Source of the DNA: Peteryoungia rhizophila
GTDB lineage: Bacteria; Pseudomonadota; Alphaproteobacteria; Rhizobiales; Rhizobiaceae
Length of the DNA: 64,000 nucleotides
Reading direction: 5' to 3'
Assembly (NCBI RefSeq): GCF_004912145.1
Contig: NZ_STGT01000002.1
Coordinates: 558,001-622,000 of the forward strand
The notes under the pieces were generated by a model that made no database searches, was not told the DNA's origin, and saw only the letters and a list, made by a program, of their open reading frames with translations. A program made the position numbers and the translations under genes. Shown piece after piece: positions 28,335 through 36,954 of this stretch (its first letter is position 1; each line of letters opens with the position of its first letter).

Positions 28335-29237
28335 TCAGGCCTCGACGACCCGCAGTGCCTTGGCGCGCTCCAGAGCGTCCTTCTGGACAGCTTCCTGGAC
28401 CTTCTCGAAAGCGCGAACCTCGATCTGGCGAACACGTTCGCGGCTGATGTCGAACTCCGACGAGAGTTCTTCCAGCGTCACCGGATCTTCTGCCAGGCGG
28501 CGGGCCTCGAAGATACGGCGCTCGCGGTCGTTCAGCACGCTCATCGCCCGCTTCAGCATGCCGCGGCGGGTGTCCAGTTCGTCCTGTTCGATCAGGACCG
28601 CTTCCTGGCTCTCGTGGTCGTCGACCAGCCAATCCTGCCACTGACCGCTCTCGCCTTCTGCGGCACGCAGCGGGGCGTTGAGCGAGGCGTCGCCGGAGAG
28701 GCGGCGGTTCATCGAGATGACCTCCTCCTCCGACACCTTCAGCTTGGTGGCGATTTCCGTCACCTGGTCCGGCTTCAAGTCGCCTTCCTCGATCGCCTGG
28801 ATCTTGCCCTTGAGGCGACGCAGGTTGAAGAACAGACGCTTCTGGTTGGCGGTCGTGCCCATCTTGACCAGCGACCACGAGCGCAGGATGTATTCCTGGA
28901 TCGAGGCCTTGATCCACCACATGGCATAGGTGGCCAAGCGAAAGCCGCGCTCGGGATCGAACTTCTTGACGGCCTGCATCAGGCCGACATTGCCTTCGGA
29001 GACGACTTCGCCGATCGGCAGGCCATAACCTCGATAGCCCATGGCGATCTTCGCCACGAGGCGCAGATGGCTTGTGACCATGCGATGTGCGGCGTCACGG
29101 TCGCCATGTTCGGCATAGCGCTTGGCAAGCATGTATTCTTCCTGGGGTTCCAGCATCGGAAACTTGCGGATCTCGTCCAGGTAACGATTGAGGCCGGCTT
29201 CTCCGGCGGTGATGGACGGCAAACTGCTGCGGGCCAT
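28335..29237 (-). CDS. rpoH: RNA polymerase heat-shock sigma factor RpoH
   Basis: The 300-residue sigma factor has region 2 (RLVAKIAMGYRGYGLPIGE and FDPERGFRLATYAMWWIK), the RpoH box QKRLFFNLRR between regions 2 and 3, and region 4 with the helix-turn-helix ISRERVRQIEVRAFEK. These are diagnostic of sigma-32 proteins that direct heat-shock genes. Rhizobia often have two copies; this one has the arrangement of RpoH1. ATG 29237 is preceded by GAGGGG at about eight bases. It stands alone, and a small hairpin lies in the 5-prime leader. Confidence 0.95.
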   Translation of the reverse strand: MARSSLPSITAGEAGLNRYLDEIRKFPMLEPQEEYMLAKRYAEHGDRDAAHRMVTSHLRLVAKIAMGYRGYGLPIGEVVSEGNVGLMQAVKKFDPERGFRLATYAMWWIKASIQEYILRSWSLVKMGTTANQKRLFFNLRRLKGKIQAIEEGDLKPDQVTEIATKLKVSEEEVISMNRRLSGDASLNAPLRAAEGESGQWQDWLVDDHESQEAVLIEQDELDTRRGMLKRAMSVLNDRERRIFEARRLAEDPVTLEELSSEFDISRERVRQIEVRAFEKVQEAVQKDALERAKALRVVEA

Positions 29238-29287
29238 ATAGCACCCCTCTTTCTTCGTTGGACTCCCAATTTCCGGCGAGTCCCATC

Positions 29288-29312
29288 TCCGTGGATCTTC
29301 CTATCCCACGGA
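29288..29312 (-). other. Hairpin in the rpoH upstream region
   Basis: TCCGTGG and CCACGGA can form a seven-bp stem about 50-75 bases before the rpoH start. It could fold in the leader RNA, but transcription start and function are unknown. Confidence 0.3.
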
Positions 29313-29499
29313 AATCCGTATGACAGATAAGTATGGCAAAACGGCGATACAAGATTTGCGTTCCGTCACGAGAGCGTGACGGGGTGTTCGAATTCTGGTG
29401 ACGACAGAATGCGCTGGAATGCCTTGCCTCATGACGGCATGGTGGCAGTTGTGATCTGCTATATTGAGCGCATTGTTTATGTCTTTTCGAGGTGCCCCT

Positions 29500-30381
29500 A
29501 TGTCCATGTCTTCATACTCGCGGGGGCTGATCGCCGTCACCGTCGCAACCGTGGCGCTTTCCACGGCGGGTCTGATGACGCGGCTGGTCTCGATCGACGG
29601 CCCGACCCTGCTTTTTCTGCGCGGCTTTATCGCCGGGCTCTTCCTGCTTGCCTGCCTGGCCGCGATGACGCGGGGGCGGCTACTCGCGGCTTTCCTCCGG
29701 CTCGGCTGGTCCGGCCTGCTGATCGCGGCTACCTCGTCTGCCTGTGCCATACTGTTCATCGGTGCGCTCTACACGACATCGGTGGCGCATGTTGCGATCA
29801 TCTTCGCGACCTGCCCCTTCCTTGCTGCCGGGCTCGGTTTCCTGCTGCTCGGTGAGCGGCCGGGCCGCGTGGCGCTCATGGCCAGTGGTGTTGCTTTGGC
29901 GGGGGTGGCGATAATGATCGGCAGCGGCGAGGAGGGCGCGCTTCTCGGCGATCTGCTCGCTTTTGCCATGACTGCCATGGTGGCGCTGTGGACGGTGTTG
30001 GTGCGCCGGCATCCGGACAAGCCCGCATTGCCCTGCACGGTCGTCTCCTGCTTTCTGAGTGCGGCGCTGACGCTGCCGTTTGCGACGCCGCTTGCCGTCT
30101 CGTCGCATGACCTCGTGGTCGTGCTCTGCTTCGGGGTTCTGGCCTTTTCACTGGGCTTTCTGCTGCTGACCATCGGCGCGCGCGACGTGCCGCCCGTGGA
30201 ATCGGCTCTGATTGGGGCGCTGGATGCGCCGCTCGCACCGTTCTGGGTCTGGCTCTTCGTCGGTTACGATCCGGCAACGACGACGCTGGTTGGCGGCGCT
30301 GTGGTGCTCGCGGCCGTCGTCGGCCATGTGCTGATGGCGCGCCGTGTGACGCCGCTCGTCGTTTTGCCGCTCGATCCGTGA
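29500..30381 (+). CDS. EamA/DMT family transporter
   Basis: The 293-residue protein has about ten membrane helices in two EamA repeats (TAGLMTRLV near residue 20, and VESALIGALDAPLAPFWVW in the second half). It is a drug/metabolite transporter paralogous in type, not in sequence detail, to the one at 21404. ATG 29500 has a GAGG site seven bases upstream; the preceding in-frame methionine lacks one. It is divergent from rpoH and converges on rluD. The cargo cannot be inferred. Confidence 0.85.
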   Translation: MSMSSYSRGLIAVTVATVALSTAGLMTRLVSIDGPTLLFLRGFIAGLFLLACLAAMTRGRLLAAFLRLGWSGLLIAATSSACAILFIGALYTTSVAHVAIIFATCPFLAAGLGFLLLGERPGRVALMASGVALAGVAIMIGSGEEGALLGDLLAFAMTAMVALWTVLVRRHPDKPALPCTVVSCFLSAALTLPFATPLAVSSHDLVVVLCFGVLAFSLGFLLLTIGARDVPPVESALIGALDAPLAPFWVWLFVGYDPATTTLVGGAVVLAAVVGHVLMARRVTPLVVLPLDP

Positions 30382-30397
30382 ACGGACAATCCGCAGG

Positions 30398-31429
30398 TCA
30401 CATCACCTTGAGCGCATCGATGACCTTTTGCAGGTCGGCCGGGATTGGTGCCTCGAAACGCATGGTCTTGCCCGTGGTCGGGTGTTCGAAGGCGAGCAGG
30501 TAGGCGTGCAGGGCCTGGCGGTGGAACTTGTTGACCGCGCGCTTGGCGTCCTCGGACAAGAGGTTGGCCTTGGTCTTGAAGGCGGCGCCATATTCCTGGT
30601 CGCCGATCAGGGGATTGCCGATATGGGCCATGTGGACGCGGATCTGATGGGTGCGCCCGGTTTCCAAGCGGCACTCGACCAACGAGGCGAGGCAGGTGGC
30701 ATCCGGCTTTTCACCGTAGCGTTCCAGCACCGTGTAATGTGTGATCGCTTCGCGGGCGTCGTCGGTGTCCTCGCGTTTCACCGTGCGCTTGGTGCGGTCG
30801 GCGCCGGAGCGGCCCAGCGCTGCATCGATGGTGCCGGCGAGCGAACGTGGGCGACCCCAGACCACGGCGCGGTAGGCGCGCTCCAGCGGGCCGGTGCGGC
30901 CATGATCGGCGAATTGGTCGGAGAGATGGCGGTGGGCGATGTCGTTCTTGGCGACGACCATGACGCCCGACGTATCCTTGTCGAGGCGGTGCACAATGCC
31001 GGGGCGCTTGACCCCGCCGATGCCTGATAGCGTATCGCCGCAGTGATAGATCAGCGCATTGACCAGCGTGCCGTTCCAGTTGCCGGCCCCGGGATGCACG
31101 ACGAGGCCCGGAGGCTTGGCAATGACGATGAGGTCAGAATCCTCGTAGAGAACCTCAAGGGGGATGTCCTCGCCCTTCGGCTGCGGGTCTTCCGGCGCCG
31201 GCAGATCGATGATGACGGTGTCGCCCGGTTTGATCTTGCGATTGGGTGACTCCAGAAGCACGGCGTTCACCTGCACGGCGCCTTGTTCGATCAGTGCCTT
31301 CACCCGATTGCGGGAAAACTCTGCCCCAAGGGCTGCCGTCAACCAGGCGTCGATGCGGCCTTCGGCATCGTCACCGGCAATCAGCTCTTTCCTTGATGCG
31401 GCGGCTTCGTTAAAGGGGTCGGTCATCAT
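30398..31429 (-). CDS. rluD: Ribosomal large subunit pseudouridine synthase, RluD type
   Basis: RluD converts uridines 1911, 1915 and 1917 (E. coli numbering) of 23S rRNA helix 69. The 343-residue enzyme has an N-terminal S4 RNA-binding domain (residues 20-75, RIDAWLTAALG) and a catalytic domain with HRLDKDTSGVMV, whose Asp is the nucleophile, followed by ETGRTHQIRVHMAHIG. Two adjacent methionines open the protein; 31429 is chosen, though 31426 is equally possible. The next gene upstream is divergent. Assignment to RluD rather than RluC/RluA rests on the S4 domain and overall length. Confidence 0.9.
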   Translation of the reverse strand: MMTDPFNEAAASRKELIAGDDAEGRIDAWLTAALGAEFSRNRVKALIEQGAVQVNAVLLESPNRKIKPGDTVIIDLPAPEDPQPKGEDIPLEVLYEDSDLIVIAKPPGLVVHPGAGNWNGTLVNALIYHCGDTLSGIGGVKRPGIVHRLDKDTSGVMVVAKNDIAHRHLSDQFADHGRTGPLERAYRAVVWGRPRSLAGTIDAALGRSGADRTKRTVKREDTDDAREAITHYTVLERYGEKPDATCLASLVECRLETGRTHQIRVHMAHIGNPLIGDQEYGAAFKTKANLLSEDAKRAVNKFHRQALHAYLLAFEHPTTGKTMRFEAPIPADLQKVIDALKVM

Positions 31430-31597
31430 GTCATCCCGTCTCACGGCGGCCGATGCTGCGGCCTTGGTCGCTGCCATTTGGCACAGACGAGGCTTTGGGA
31501 CAATCGACAGCCGGCCCGACCGGCAATTTTCTCCGGATCGTTCGCTTCGGAAAAAGCGTCGAGATCAGCGCGAACGCAATGGGAAACGACTCCTGCC

Positions 31598-31990
31598 ATG
31601 GCTGATTTCAACGACGCGAACCCGGAAGACAAGCCGCTCGATCCCGTCATGGAAGGCGTTCGCCGGAAGATGGTGAAGCTGCAGCTGATCTCCGGCGGAA
31701 TCATGGCTGTGCTGTTCCTCGCCGTGCTCGTGTCGATCGTCTACAAGCTGACGCGCGATGAAGGCGGCACCCAGCCCGCGACTGCAACTGCACCGTCATT
31801 CGCCGTCCCGTCGGATCAGCCGCTGAGCCTGACCGCGAACCTGCCGGCCGGCTTCCGCGTCGTTCAGACCTCGCTTTCGGGCAGCCAGATGCTGATCTAT
31901 GGCGAGATGGCATCGGGCGAACGCAAGGCTCTCGTCTTTGATCTCGCGCTCGGCCGTATCATCGCCGACGTGACGCTTGCTGGCGACTGA
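31598..31990 (+). CDS. Small single-pass membrane protein (DUF6476-like)
   Basis: The 130-residue product has an N-terminal cytoplasmic stretch (DPVMEGVRRKMVKLQ), a membrane helix at about 30-52 (LISGGIMAVLFLAVLVSIVYKL) and a periplasmic beta-rich tail. This layout, divergent from rluD, is common in Rhizobiales, where the family is annotated DUF6476; function is unknown. The start at 31598 is the methionine nearest the conserved core, and sequence upstream overlaps the rluD promoter region. A SpoU methyltransferase follows seven bases after the stop, so the two genes are likely co-transcribed. Confidence 0.72.
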   Translation: MADFNDANPEDKPLDPVMEGVRRKMVKLQLISGGIMAVLFLAVLVSIVYKLTRDEGGTQPATATAPSFAVPSDQPLSLTANLPAGFRVVQTSLSGSQMLIYGEMASGERKALVFDLALGRIIADVTLAGD

Positions 31991-31997
31991 GGCAGGC

Positions 31998-32831
31998 GTG
32001 GAGCCCGACCGCCTCATCGAAATCACGGATCCCGGCGATGTCAGGATCGCGGAATTCACGTCGATCCGCGAACGGGACCTGACGGGCCGGCACGGCCAGT
32101 TCGTCGCCGAGGGAACGGTGGTTCTGTCGATGCTTGCCAGGGCCCATGCGGGTGCTGGGCCGGTGAAGGCCGAGAAGCTTCTCCTCCTCAAGAACAGGGT
32201 CGCGGGGCTTTCCAACCTCATGGCGCAGTTCTCCAGTGATGTGCCGATCTATGTCGCCGAAGCCTCTGTGCTCGATGCGATTGCGGGCTTCCACCTGCAT
32301 CGCGGCGTGCTGGCGATTGGTAGCCGGGCTGCACCCCCGGATCTCATCAATCTGATCGGATCGCTGCCGGAGCGCTCGCTGGTGCTTGTCGGTTGCGGCA
32401 TCTCCAACCACGATAATATCGGTTCGCTGTTTCGCAACGCTGCCGGCTTCACGGCGGACGCTGTGCTCCTCGATGAGACGTGCTGCGATCCGCTCTACCG
32501 CAAGGCGCTGCGTGTGTCGGTCGGCTCCGTGCTGTCGGTCCCCTATGCGCGACAGGGCGGGGCGGAAGAGGTGCTCGGGGCGCTGGCGGAGACAGGCTTC
32601 GAGATCTGGGCGCTGTCGCCTTCCGGCACCGTCGAAATCGGTGCTATCGCACCCGGGCGGCGCGTCGCGCTGGTCATGGGCACGGAAGGCGAGGGCCTGC
32701 CACCTGATATCCTCGATCGCTTCCACTCGGCACGGATCCCGCAGGCGCCGGGGCTGGATAGCCTGAATGTCGGAACGGCGAGTGGGATTGCGCTCTACAG
32801 CATTGCCCGCGCTATGGGGCGGCTCGGCTGA
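31998..32831 (+). CDS. SpoU/TrmH family RNA methyltransferase
   Basis: The 277-residue protein is a knotted (SPOUT) 2-O-ribose methyltransferase: motif 1 NIGSLFRNAAGF, motif 2 VALVMGTEGEGLP and motif 3 LDSLNVGTASGIAL are all present in the last 150 residues, after an N-terminal substrate-recognition region. Members modify tRNA or 23S rRNA. GTG 31998 is chosen because GAGGCAGG sits just upstream; an in-frame TTG at 31977 that overlaps the previous gene is the alternative. It probably shares a transcript with the small membrane protein before it. Confidence 0.88.
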   Translation: MEPDRLIEITDPGDVRIAEFTSIRERDLTGRHGQFVAEGTVVLSMLARAHAGAGPVKAEKLLLLKNRVAGLSNLMAQFSSDVPIYVAEASVLDAIAGFHLHRGVLAIGSRAAPPDLINLIGSLPERSLVLVGCGISNHDNIGSLFRNAAGFTADAVLLDETCCDPLYRKALRVSVGSVLSVPYARQGGAEEVLGALAETGFEIWALSPSGTVEIGAIAPGRRVALVMGTEGEGLPPDILDRFHSARIPQAPGLDSLNVGTASGIALYSIARAMGRLG

Positions 32832-32855
32832 GCGGAGCCTGACCGGCAATTCGGC

Positions 32856-34073
32856 CTATTCGGCGGGGCTCGCCATGCCTGTACCACGGCCGATCGACGG
32901 ATCCATCGAAAGCACGCGATCGACGAGGCTCTTCGACTTCTCGCCCGACTTGGGTTGCGCGGAGACGATGTCGGCAATCACTGTCTGTTCGCCTTCGCGC
33001 ACGGCGGTGAGCACGATCATCTTTGCGGCTATGTCGCCGAGCTCTTCGCGCAGGGCATCGTCCTCGGTGGAGGCCTTCGCCTTCAGCAGGCGCTCCGTAA
33101 GAACCGTCTGGCTGTGGCGGATGTCGTTTTCGAGGGCAACCGGATCCATGGCGAGGTTGGAGTTGGCAATCTCGTCTTCAGCCATGGGCAGATCCTTCGT
33201 CTCCGGCAGGGCAAGGCCAGCTTCCCGGAGAACGCGTTGAGCATTGCGCAGCTGTGCGTTGGCGGCCTTCAGCTTGCCGCGAAGCTCTGTCAGTTCACGC
33301 GTCCTGCGGTCGAGCAGGGAACCCGAATCGGCGCGTTCGGCGGCACCCCGGGCGAGGATATCCTCGAGCCGCAGCACCTTGTGCTCTTCCTGGGTGAGAC
33401 GCATTTCGGCATCCTTGGCGCGCTTGCCGAGCAGCTTGTTCTCGCGGCGCAGTTCTTCGCGCTCGTCCCGCATGCCCTGAATGCGCGTCTTCAGTGTATC
33501 AATTTCGGTGTCGCGGCTCGTTGCCTCGATGCGCATGGTGTCCATGTCGCTCACCAGGCGCGCGATCCGATGGCCGCGATCCTCGATCTCCACATCCTTG
33601 GCGGCGGCAGCGATTTCGACGCGCTTCAGGGTCTCGCGGATCGTGGTTATCTCAACATCACTGCGGCGGAGCCTAGAGCGCAGGTCGGCGGCCTCCGTGC
33701 TCATATCCTCGATCTGGCTCTTGAGATCCTTGCTGTCGGCAACGAGACGCGCGGCCTCGCTGCTCAGGGTCTCGTTCTGCAGCTTGAGGCCGATCGACTT
33801 CTCGCGCTCGCGGGTCAGTTCATGCTGGGTGCGGGCGTTCTCGGCGGCGTAGACAGCGCGGACCATGTCCTTCTGGGCGCGGATCTCCTGCGGGCTGAGC
33901 GGCATGGTCGCCTTCAACCTGTTCTCCGTGTAGGCCACGACACGTTGATGCACGGACGGCGCTACAAGCATCGCCAGCAGCGCCGCGGCCATAAATCCCA
34001 GTCCAAAAATCAGGGCGTATTCAATCACGGTCTGGCCACTGCACTCAGCAAGAATTAGCAGATAGTTAAGCAT
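32856..34073 (-). CDS. Membrane-anchored long coiled-coil protein of unknown function
   Basis: The 405-residue protein has an N-terminal hydrophobic helix (about residues 17-42, ALIFGLGFMAAALLAMLV) and then a nearly uninterrupted heptad-rich coiled coil to about residue 290 (Leu/Ile/Met spacing with Arg/Glu/Lys/Asp), ending in a low-complexity acidic tail. The bulk should be cytoplasmic. The listed ATG has no evident ribosome site, so translation may begin at GTG 34028 (residue 16). The family recurs in Rhizobiaceae but has no assigned role. It converges on the SpoU gene. Confidence 0.72.
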   Translation of the reverse strand: MLNYLLILAECSGQTVIEYALIFGLGFMAAALLAMLVAPSVHQRVVAYTENRLKATMPLSPQEIRAQKDMVRAVYAAENARTQHELTREREKSIGLKLQNETLSSEAARLVADSKDLKSQIEDMSTEAADLRSRLRRSDVEITTIRETLKRVEIAAAAKDVEIEDRGHRIARLVSDMDTMRIEATSRDTEIDTLKTRIQGMRDEREELRRENKLLGKRAKDAEMRLTQEEHKVLRLEDILARGAAERADSGSLLDRRTRELTELRGKLKAANAQLRNAQRVLREAGLALPETKDLPMAEDEIANSNLAMDPVALENDIRHSQTVLTERLLKAKASTEDDALREELGDIAAKMIVLTAVREGEQTVIADIVSAQPKSGEKSKSLVDRVLSMDPSIGRGTGMASPAE

Positions 34074-34186
34074 GGGGGCCGCGGCCGGGCAAGCAGAAGG
34101 GCTCGCACGGTCGCGTCATCAACGAATATGGCTAACGACAGACCAGAACGAGCTTGCGTGAGCCTGAGGACGCAAACCGTTCAAGG

Positions 34187-34774
34187 TCAGAAGGGGTTCC
34201 AGGTCGGTGTGCGCGTGAGCTTGAGATATCCGACATTGACGCCCAGTCGCGCACCGAGGCCGGTGCGTATCGGTACAAGGATCACGTCGCGGCTCTTCAG
34301 GACCGTCATGCCGACGCCGGCGACGATGTAGGCCGAGCCGCTGACGCCGCCGTAGCGGGCATAAAGCGTGTCGACATCCGGCAGATCGTAGACGAGCATC
34401 ATGGCGCGCGTGCCATTGCCGCCATAGTCGATGCCGAGAGAGGGGCCCTGCCAGAAGACGTCGTGCTGGCCGACATTCTTCGTGTAGAGCATGCCTTCGC
34501 CATAGGTGAGGCCGGCGATCAGGGCACCGGAGCCCTCCTGGCCGAGAATGTAACCGTTGGGCAGGCCGTATTGCTCGAAGGCCTGCTCGATCACCTTGGC
34601 CAGGGCACCGCTCGTTTCACCGAAGAAGCCATGTCCGGCATCGACCACTTCCTGGATTGTGTATTCGCCCGCGGCTTCGGCCGGGCGCTGTGCCGCGACG
34701 ACACTGATCATCGCCAGAACGGCGAGGGCCATGGCCCGAAGCGGCGACATGGAGCGGTGGGACAGGTGATGCAT
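34187..34774 (-). CDS. EipA-like envelope protein (DUF1134)
   Basis: The 195-residue secreted protein has a signal peptide (about 1-34) and a single DUF1134 domain, with the characteristic GHGFFGETSGALAKVIEQAF opening and the alternating beta pattern from LGIDYGGNGTRAMMLVY to the end. In Brucella the homologue EipA is a small periplasmic beta-barrel needed for envelope integrity and virulence. AGGAGG lies five bases before ATG 34774. It is monocistronic and divergent from chpT. Function here is inferred from the family. Confidence 0.85.
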   Translation of the reverse strand: MHHLSHRSMSPLRAMALAVLAMISVVAAQRPAEAAGEYTIQEVVDAGHGFFGETSGALAKVIEQAFEQYGLPNGYILGQEGSGALIAGLTYGEGMLYTKNVGQHDVFWQGPSLGIDYGGNGTRAMMLVYDLPDVDTLYARYGGVSGSAYIVAGVGMTVLKSRDVILVPIRTGLGARLGVNVGYLKLTRTPTWNPF

Positions 34775-34964
34775 GGTGCCTCCTGAATGCGAAGCCGACG
34801 GATTCGGCGTCTTCCTTGGGGGTAATTAAACCTAGCGAGCATCGTCTTAATAATCGGTTTACCAAATATGGTGTCATTATGACCGAACGGCATCCGACCA
34901 AGTCGCGACGCGTGGACCTGCGTCCGCCTGTTGCGCTCAGGGTCCACATCTTCTGGAGACGACC

Positions 34965-35609
34965 ATGGCGAAGAATCCCAACCTCACGCTTGCAGGTCCC
35001 GACCTTGCGGCCCTGCTCTGCAGCCGCGTCTGCCACGACGTCATCTCGCCGGTCGGTGCGATCAACAACGGTCTGGAACTGCTCGACGAGGGCGGTGCCG
35101 ATGCCGACGCGATGGATCTCATCCGCACCAGCGCCTTGAATGCTTCGGTCCGGCTGAAGTTCGCCCGGCTCGCCTTCGGCGCTTCCGGATCGGTGGGCGC
35201 CTCAATCGACACGGGCGAGGCCGAAAAGGCCGCGAAGGATTTCGCCATCGCCGAGAAGAAGACCGAGGTCACCTGGAGCGGCCCCCGCGCCATTATTGCG
35301 AAAAACCGGGTCAAGCTGCTGCTCAACCTCTTCCTGGTCGCCTATGGCGCCATTCCGCGTGGCGGCTCGCTCGACATTTCTCTCGAAAATCCGGAGACGG
35401 ATGCGAAGTTCAAGATCGTCGCCAAGGGGCGCATGCTGCGCGTGCCGCCGAAGTATCAGGAAATCCTCTCGGGTCACCTCGAAGAGGCCGTCGATGCCCA
35501 TACCATCCAGCCTTATTACACCATTCTTCTCGCGGACGAGTGCGGCATGGAACTCAAGTGCCTGCCGAGCGAAGGCGAGATCGCCTTTACTGCGGAAGTG
35601 ATCTCCTGA
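34965..35609 (+). CDS. chpT: Histidine phosphotransferase ChpT
   Basis: ChpT passes phosphate from the kinase CckA to CtrA and CpdR in the alphaproteobacterial cell-cycle relay. The 214-residue protein has the dimerisation/phosphotransfer helix LLCSRVCHDVISPVGAINNG with phosphorylated His24 and a degenerate kinase-like C-terminal domain, as in Caulobacter and Brucella ChpT. GGAGA lies just before ATG 34965. It precedes the receiver gene by 113 bases and sits about 650 bases from the 3-prime end of ctrA, its phosphotransfer target. Confidence 0.92.
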   Translation: MAKNPNLTLAGPDLAALLCSRVCHDVISPVGAINNGLELLDEGGADADAMDLIRTSALNASVRLKFARLAFGASGSVGASIDTGEAEKAAKDFAIAEKKTEVTWSGPRAIIAKNRVKLLLNLFLVAYGAIPRGGSLDISLENPETDAKFKIVAKGRMLRVPPKYQEILSGHLEEAVDAHTIQPYYTILLADECGMELKCLPSEGEIAFTAEVIS

Positions 35610-35610
35610 A

Positions 35611-35629
35611 CCGTCCCGATCCGGGACGG
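35611..35629. other. Hairpin after chpT
   Basis: CCGTCCC and GGGACGG form a seven-bp stem two bases after the chpT stop. There is no T-run, so it is more likely a transcript-stabilising or attenuating structure than a strong terminator. Confidence 0.35.
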
Positions 35630-35722
35630 GATGGTGACCAAACCGGTAACCTTTCCTTAGTTGAGGCCCGCTATGGTAGCGGAGACGTTTGATATCCCCG
35701 TATCAGGGGAGGGGAGTTGACC

Positions 35723-36085
35723 ATGAAGCGCTTGATGATCGCAGACGGCTCTGACATCGTTCGCAAGGTCGGCAAGAAGATCCTGTCGGAACTCGGTTAC
35801 CAGGTCTCGGAAGCGGGTACCGGGCGCGAGGCATTGTCGCGCTGCGAGCGCGAGCTTCCGGATGTGATGATCGTCGATGCCGGCATGGAGGATGCGCTCG
35901 ACCTCATCTCCAACGTCCGCGCCCTGACTGACGGCAAGGCCGTCAAGATCTATTATTGCGTCGTGGAAGCCGAGCTGAAGGTGATGATGGCCGGCAAGCG
36001 GGCAGGCGCCAGCGATTTCCTGCTGAAGCCCTTCGACCGCGAGATCCTGACCAAGACCTTCGGCGACAAGGCGATCGCTGCCTGA
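35723..36085 (+). CDS. Single-domain receiver protein with altered active site
   Basis: The 120-residue protein has a receiver (CheY-like) fold with phosphoacceptor Asp52 in VMIVDAG and conserved Lys102 in FLLKPF. The usual acidic pair is reduced to Ala7-Asp8 (MIADGSD), and the switch Thr/Ser position is Cys79 (KIYYCVVE). It may therefore be phosphorylated weakly or act as a constitutive partner. ATG 35723 is favoured over TTG 35717, which overlaps the AGGGGAG ribosome site. Its place between chpT and ctrA suggests a link to the phosphorelay, but it lacks clear similarity to CpdR or DivK. Confidence 0.85.
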   Translation: MKRLMIADGSDIVRKVGKKILSELGYQVSEAGTGREALSRCERELPDVMIVDAGMEDALDLISNVRALTDGKAVKIYYCVVEAELKVMMAGKRAGASDFLLKPFDREILTKTFGDKAIAA

Positions 36086-36113
36086 TCTCCCAAGCGTGAA
36101 GCGAACCATTGTG

Positions 36114-36141
36114 AGGCGGTGCCATCGGCGCCGCCTTTTTT
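36114..36141 (+). terminator. Rho-independent terminator after the receiver gene
   Basis: AGGCGGTGCC and GGCGCCGCCT form a ten-bp stem with one G-T pair and a three-base loop, followed by TTTTTT, about 28 bases after the stop. Confidence 0.85.
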
Positions 36142-36200
36142 CATGTTCGCGTTCCCCCAAAGGGACAGATGCGTAAGCGCGTCGCCGACCCGAAAAGACG

Positions 36201-36231
36201 AAAGGCCCGCATCCGGAAGATGCGGGCCTTT
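36201..36231 (-). terminator. Terminator of ctrA (bidirectional stem)
   Basis: A 13-bp perfect stem AAAGGCCCGCATC / GATGCGGGCCTTT lies about 21 bases beyond the ctrA stop, with a T-rich continuation (CGTCTTTT) on the minus strand. Confidence 0.8.
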
Positions 36232-36252
36232 CGAAAGGAGATCGGAAAGGGC

Positions 36253-36954
36253 TCAGGCCGTTTCCTGGTATTCCGCGCCATCCGGCTCGCGCAGCACGTA
36301 GCCGCGGCCCCAGACAGTCTCGATATAGTTCGCACCACCGGCGGCATTTGCGAGCTTCTTGCGCAGCTTGCAGATGAAAACGTCGATGATTTTCAGTTCC
36401 GGTTCGTCCATGCCGCCATAGAGGTGGTTCAGGAACATTTCCTTGGTGAGCGTGGTACCCTTGCGGAGCGAAAGCAGCTCCAGCATCTGGTATTCCTTGC
36501 CGGTCAGGTGAACGCGCTGACCACCGACTTCGACGGTCTTGGCATCCAGGTTCACAATCAGCTCACCAGTGATGATGATCGATTGCGCATGGCCCTTGGA
36601 GCGGCGGACGATCGCGTGAATGCGGGCAACCAGCTCGTCCTTGTGGAACGGCTTCGTCATGTAGTCGTCGGCGCCAAAGCCGAGGCCCCGCACCTTGTCT
36701 TCAATGCCTGCCATACCGGACAAGATCAGGATCGGCGTCTTCACCTTGGACAGGCGAAGGGTGCGCAGTACCTCATAACCGGACATGTCGGGCAGGTTCA
36801 GGTCGAGCAGAATGATGTCGTAGTCGTAGAGTTTCCCGAGATCGACACCTTCTTCGCCGAGATCGGTAGTGTAGACGTTGAAGCTCTCGGACTTGAGCAT
36901 CAGTTCGATGCTCTGCGCCGTTGCGCTATCGTCTTCAATGAGTAGAACCCGCAT
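36253..36954 (-). CDS. ctrA: Cell-cycle master response regulator CtrA
   Basis: CtrA is the essential OmpR-type regulator of cell division, replication and motility genes in alphaproteobacteria. The 233-residue protein has an N-terminal receiver with phosphoacceptor Asp51 (ILLDLNLP), Thr/Ser at ILSGMAG and Lys in MTKPFHKDE, then a winged-helix DNA-binding domain with [14 protein letters not shown] and the recognition helix [13 protein letters not shown]. Length and sequence are typical of rhizobial CtrA. The upstream region contains an unusual concentration of GANTC sites, consistent with control by the methyltransferase CcrM. Confidence 0.98.
   Translation of the reverse strand: MRVLLIEDDSATAQSIELMLKSESFNVYTTDLGEEGVDLGKLYDYDIILLDLNLPDMSGYEVLRTLRLSKVKTPILILSGMAGIEDKVRGLGFGADDYMTKPFHKDELVARIHAIVRRSKGHAQSIIITGELIVNLDAKTVEVGGQRVHLTGKEYQMLELLSLRKGTTLTKEMFLNHLYGGMDEPELKIIDVFICKLRKKLANAAGGANYIETVWGRGYVLREPDGAEYQETA

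Noticed and set aside
35723..36085. Naming the small receiver CpdR
   Set aside because: CpdR and DivK keep the acidic pair and switch Thr/Ser; this protein does not, so only receiver protein is supported.
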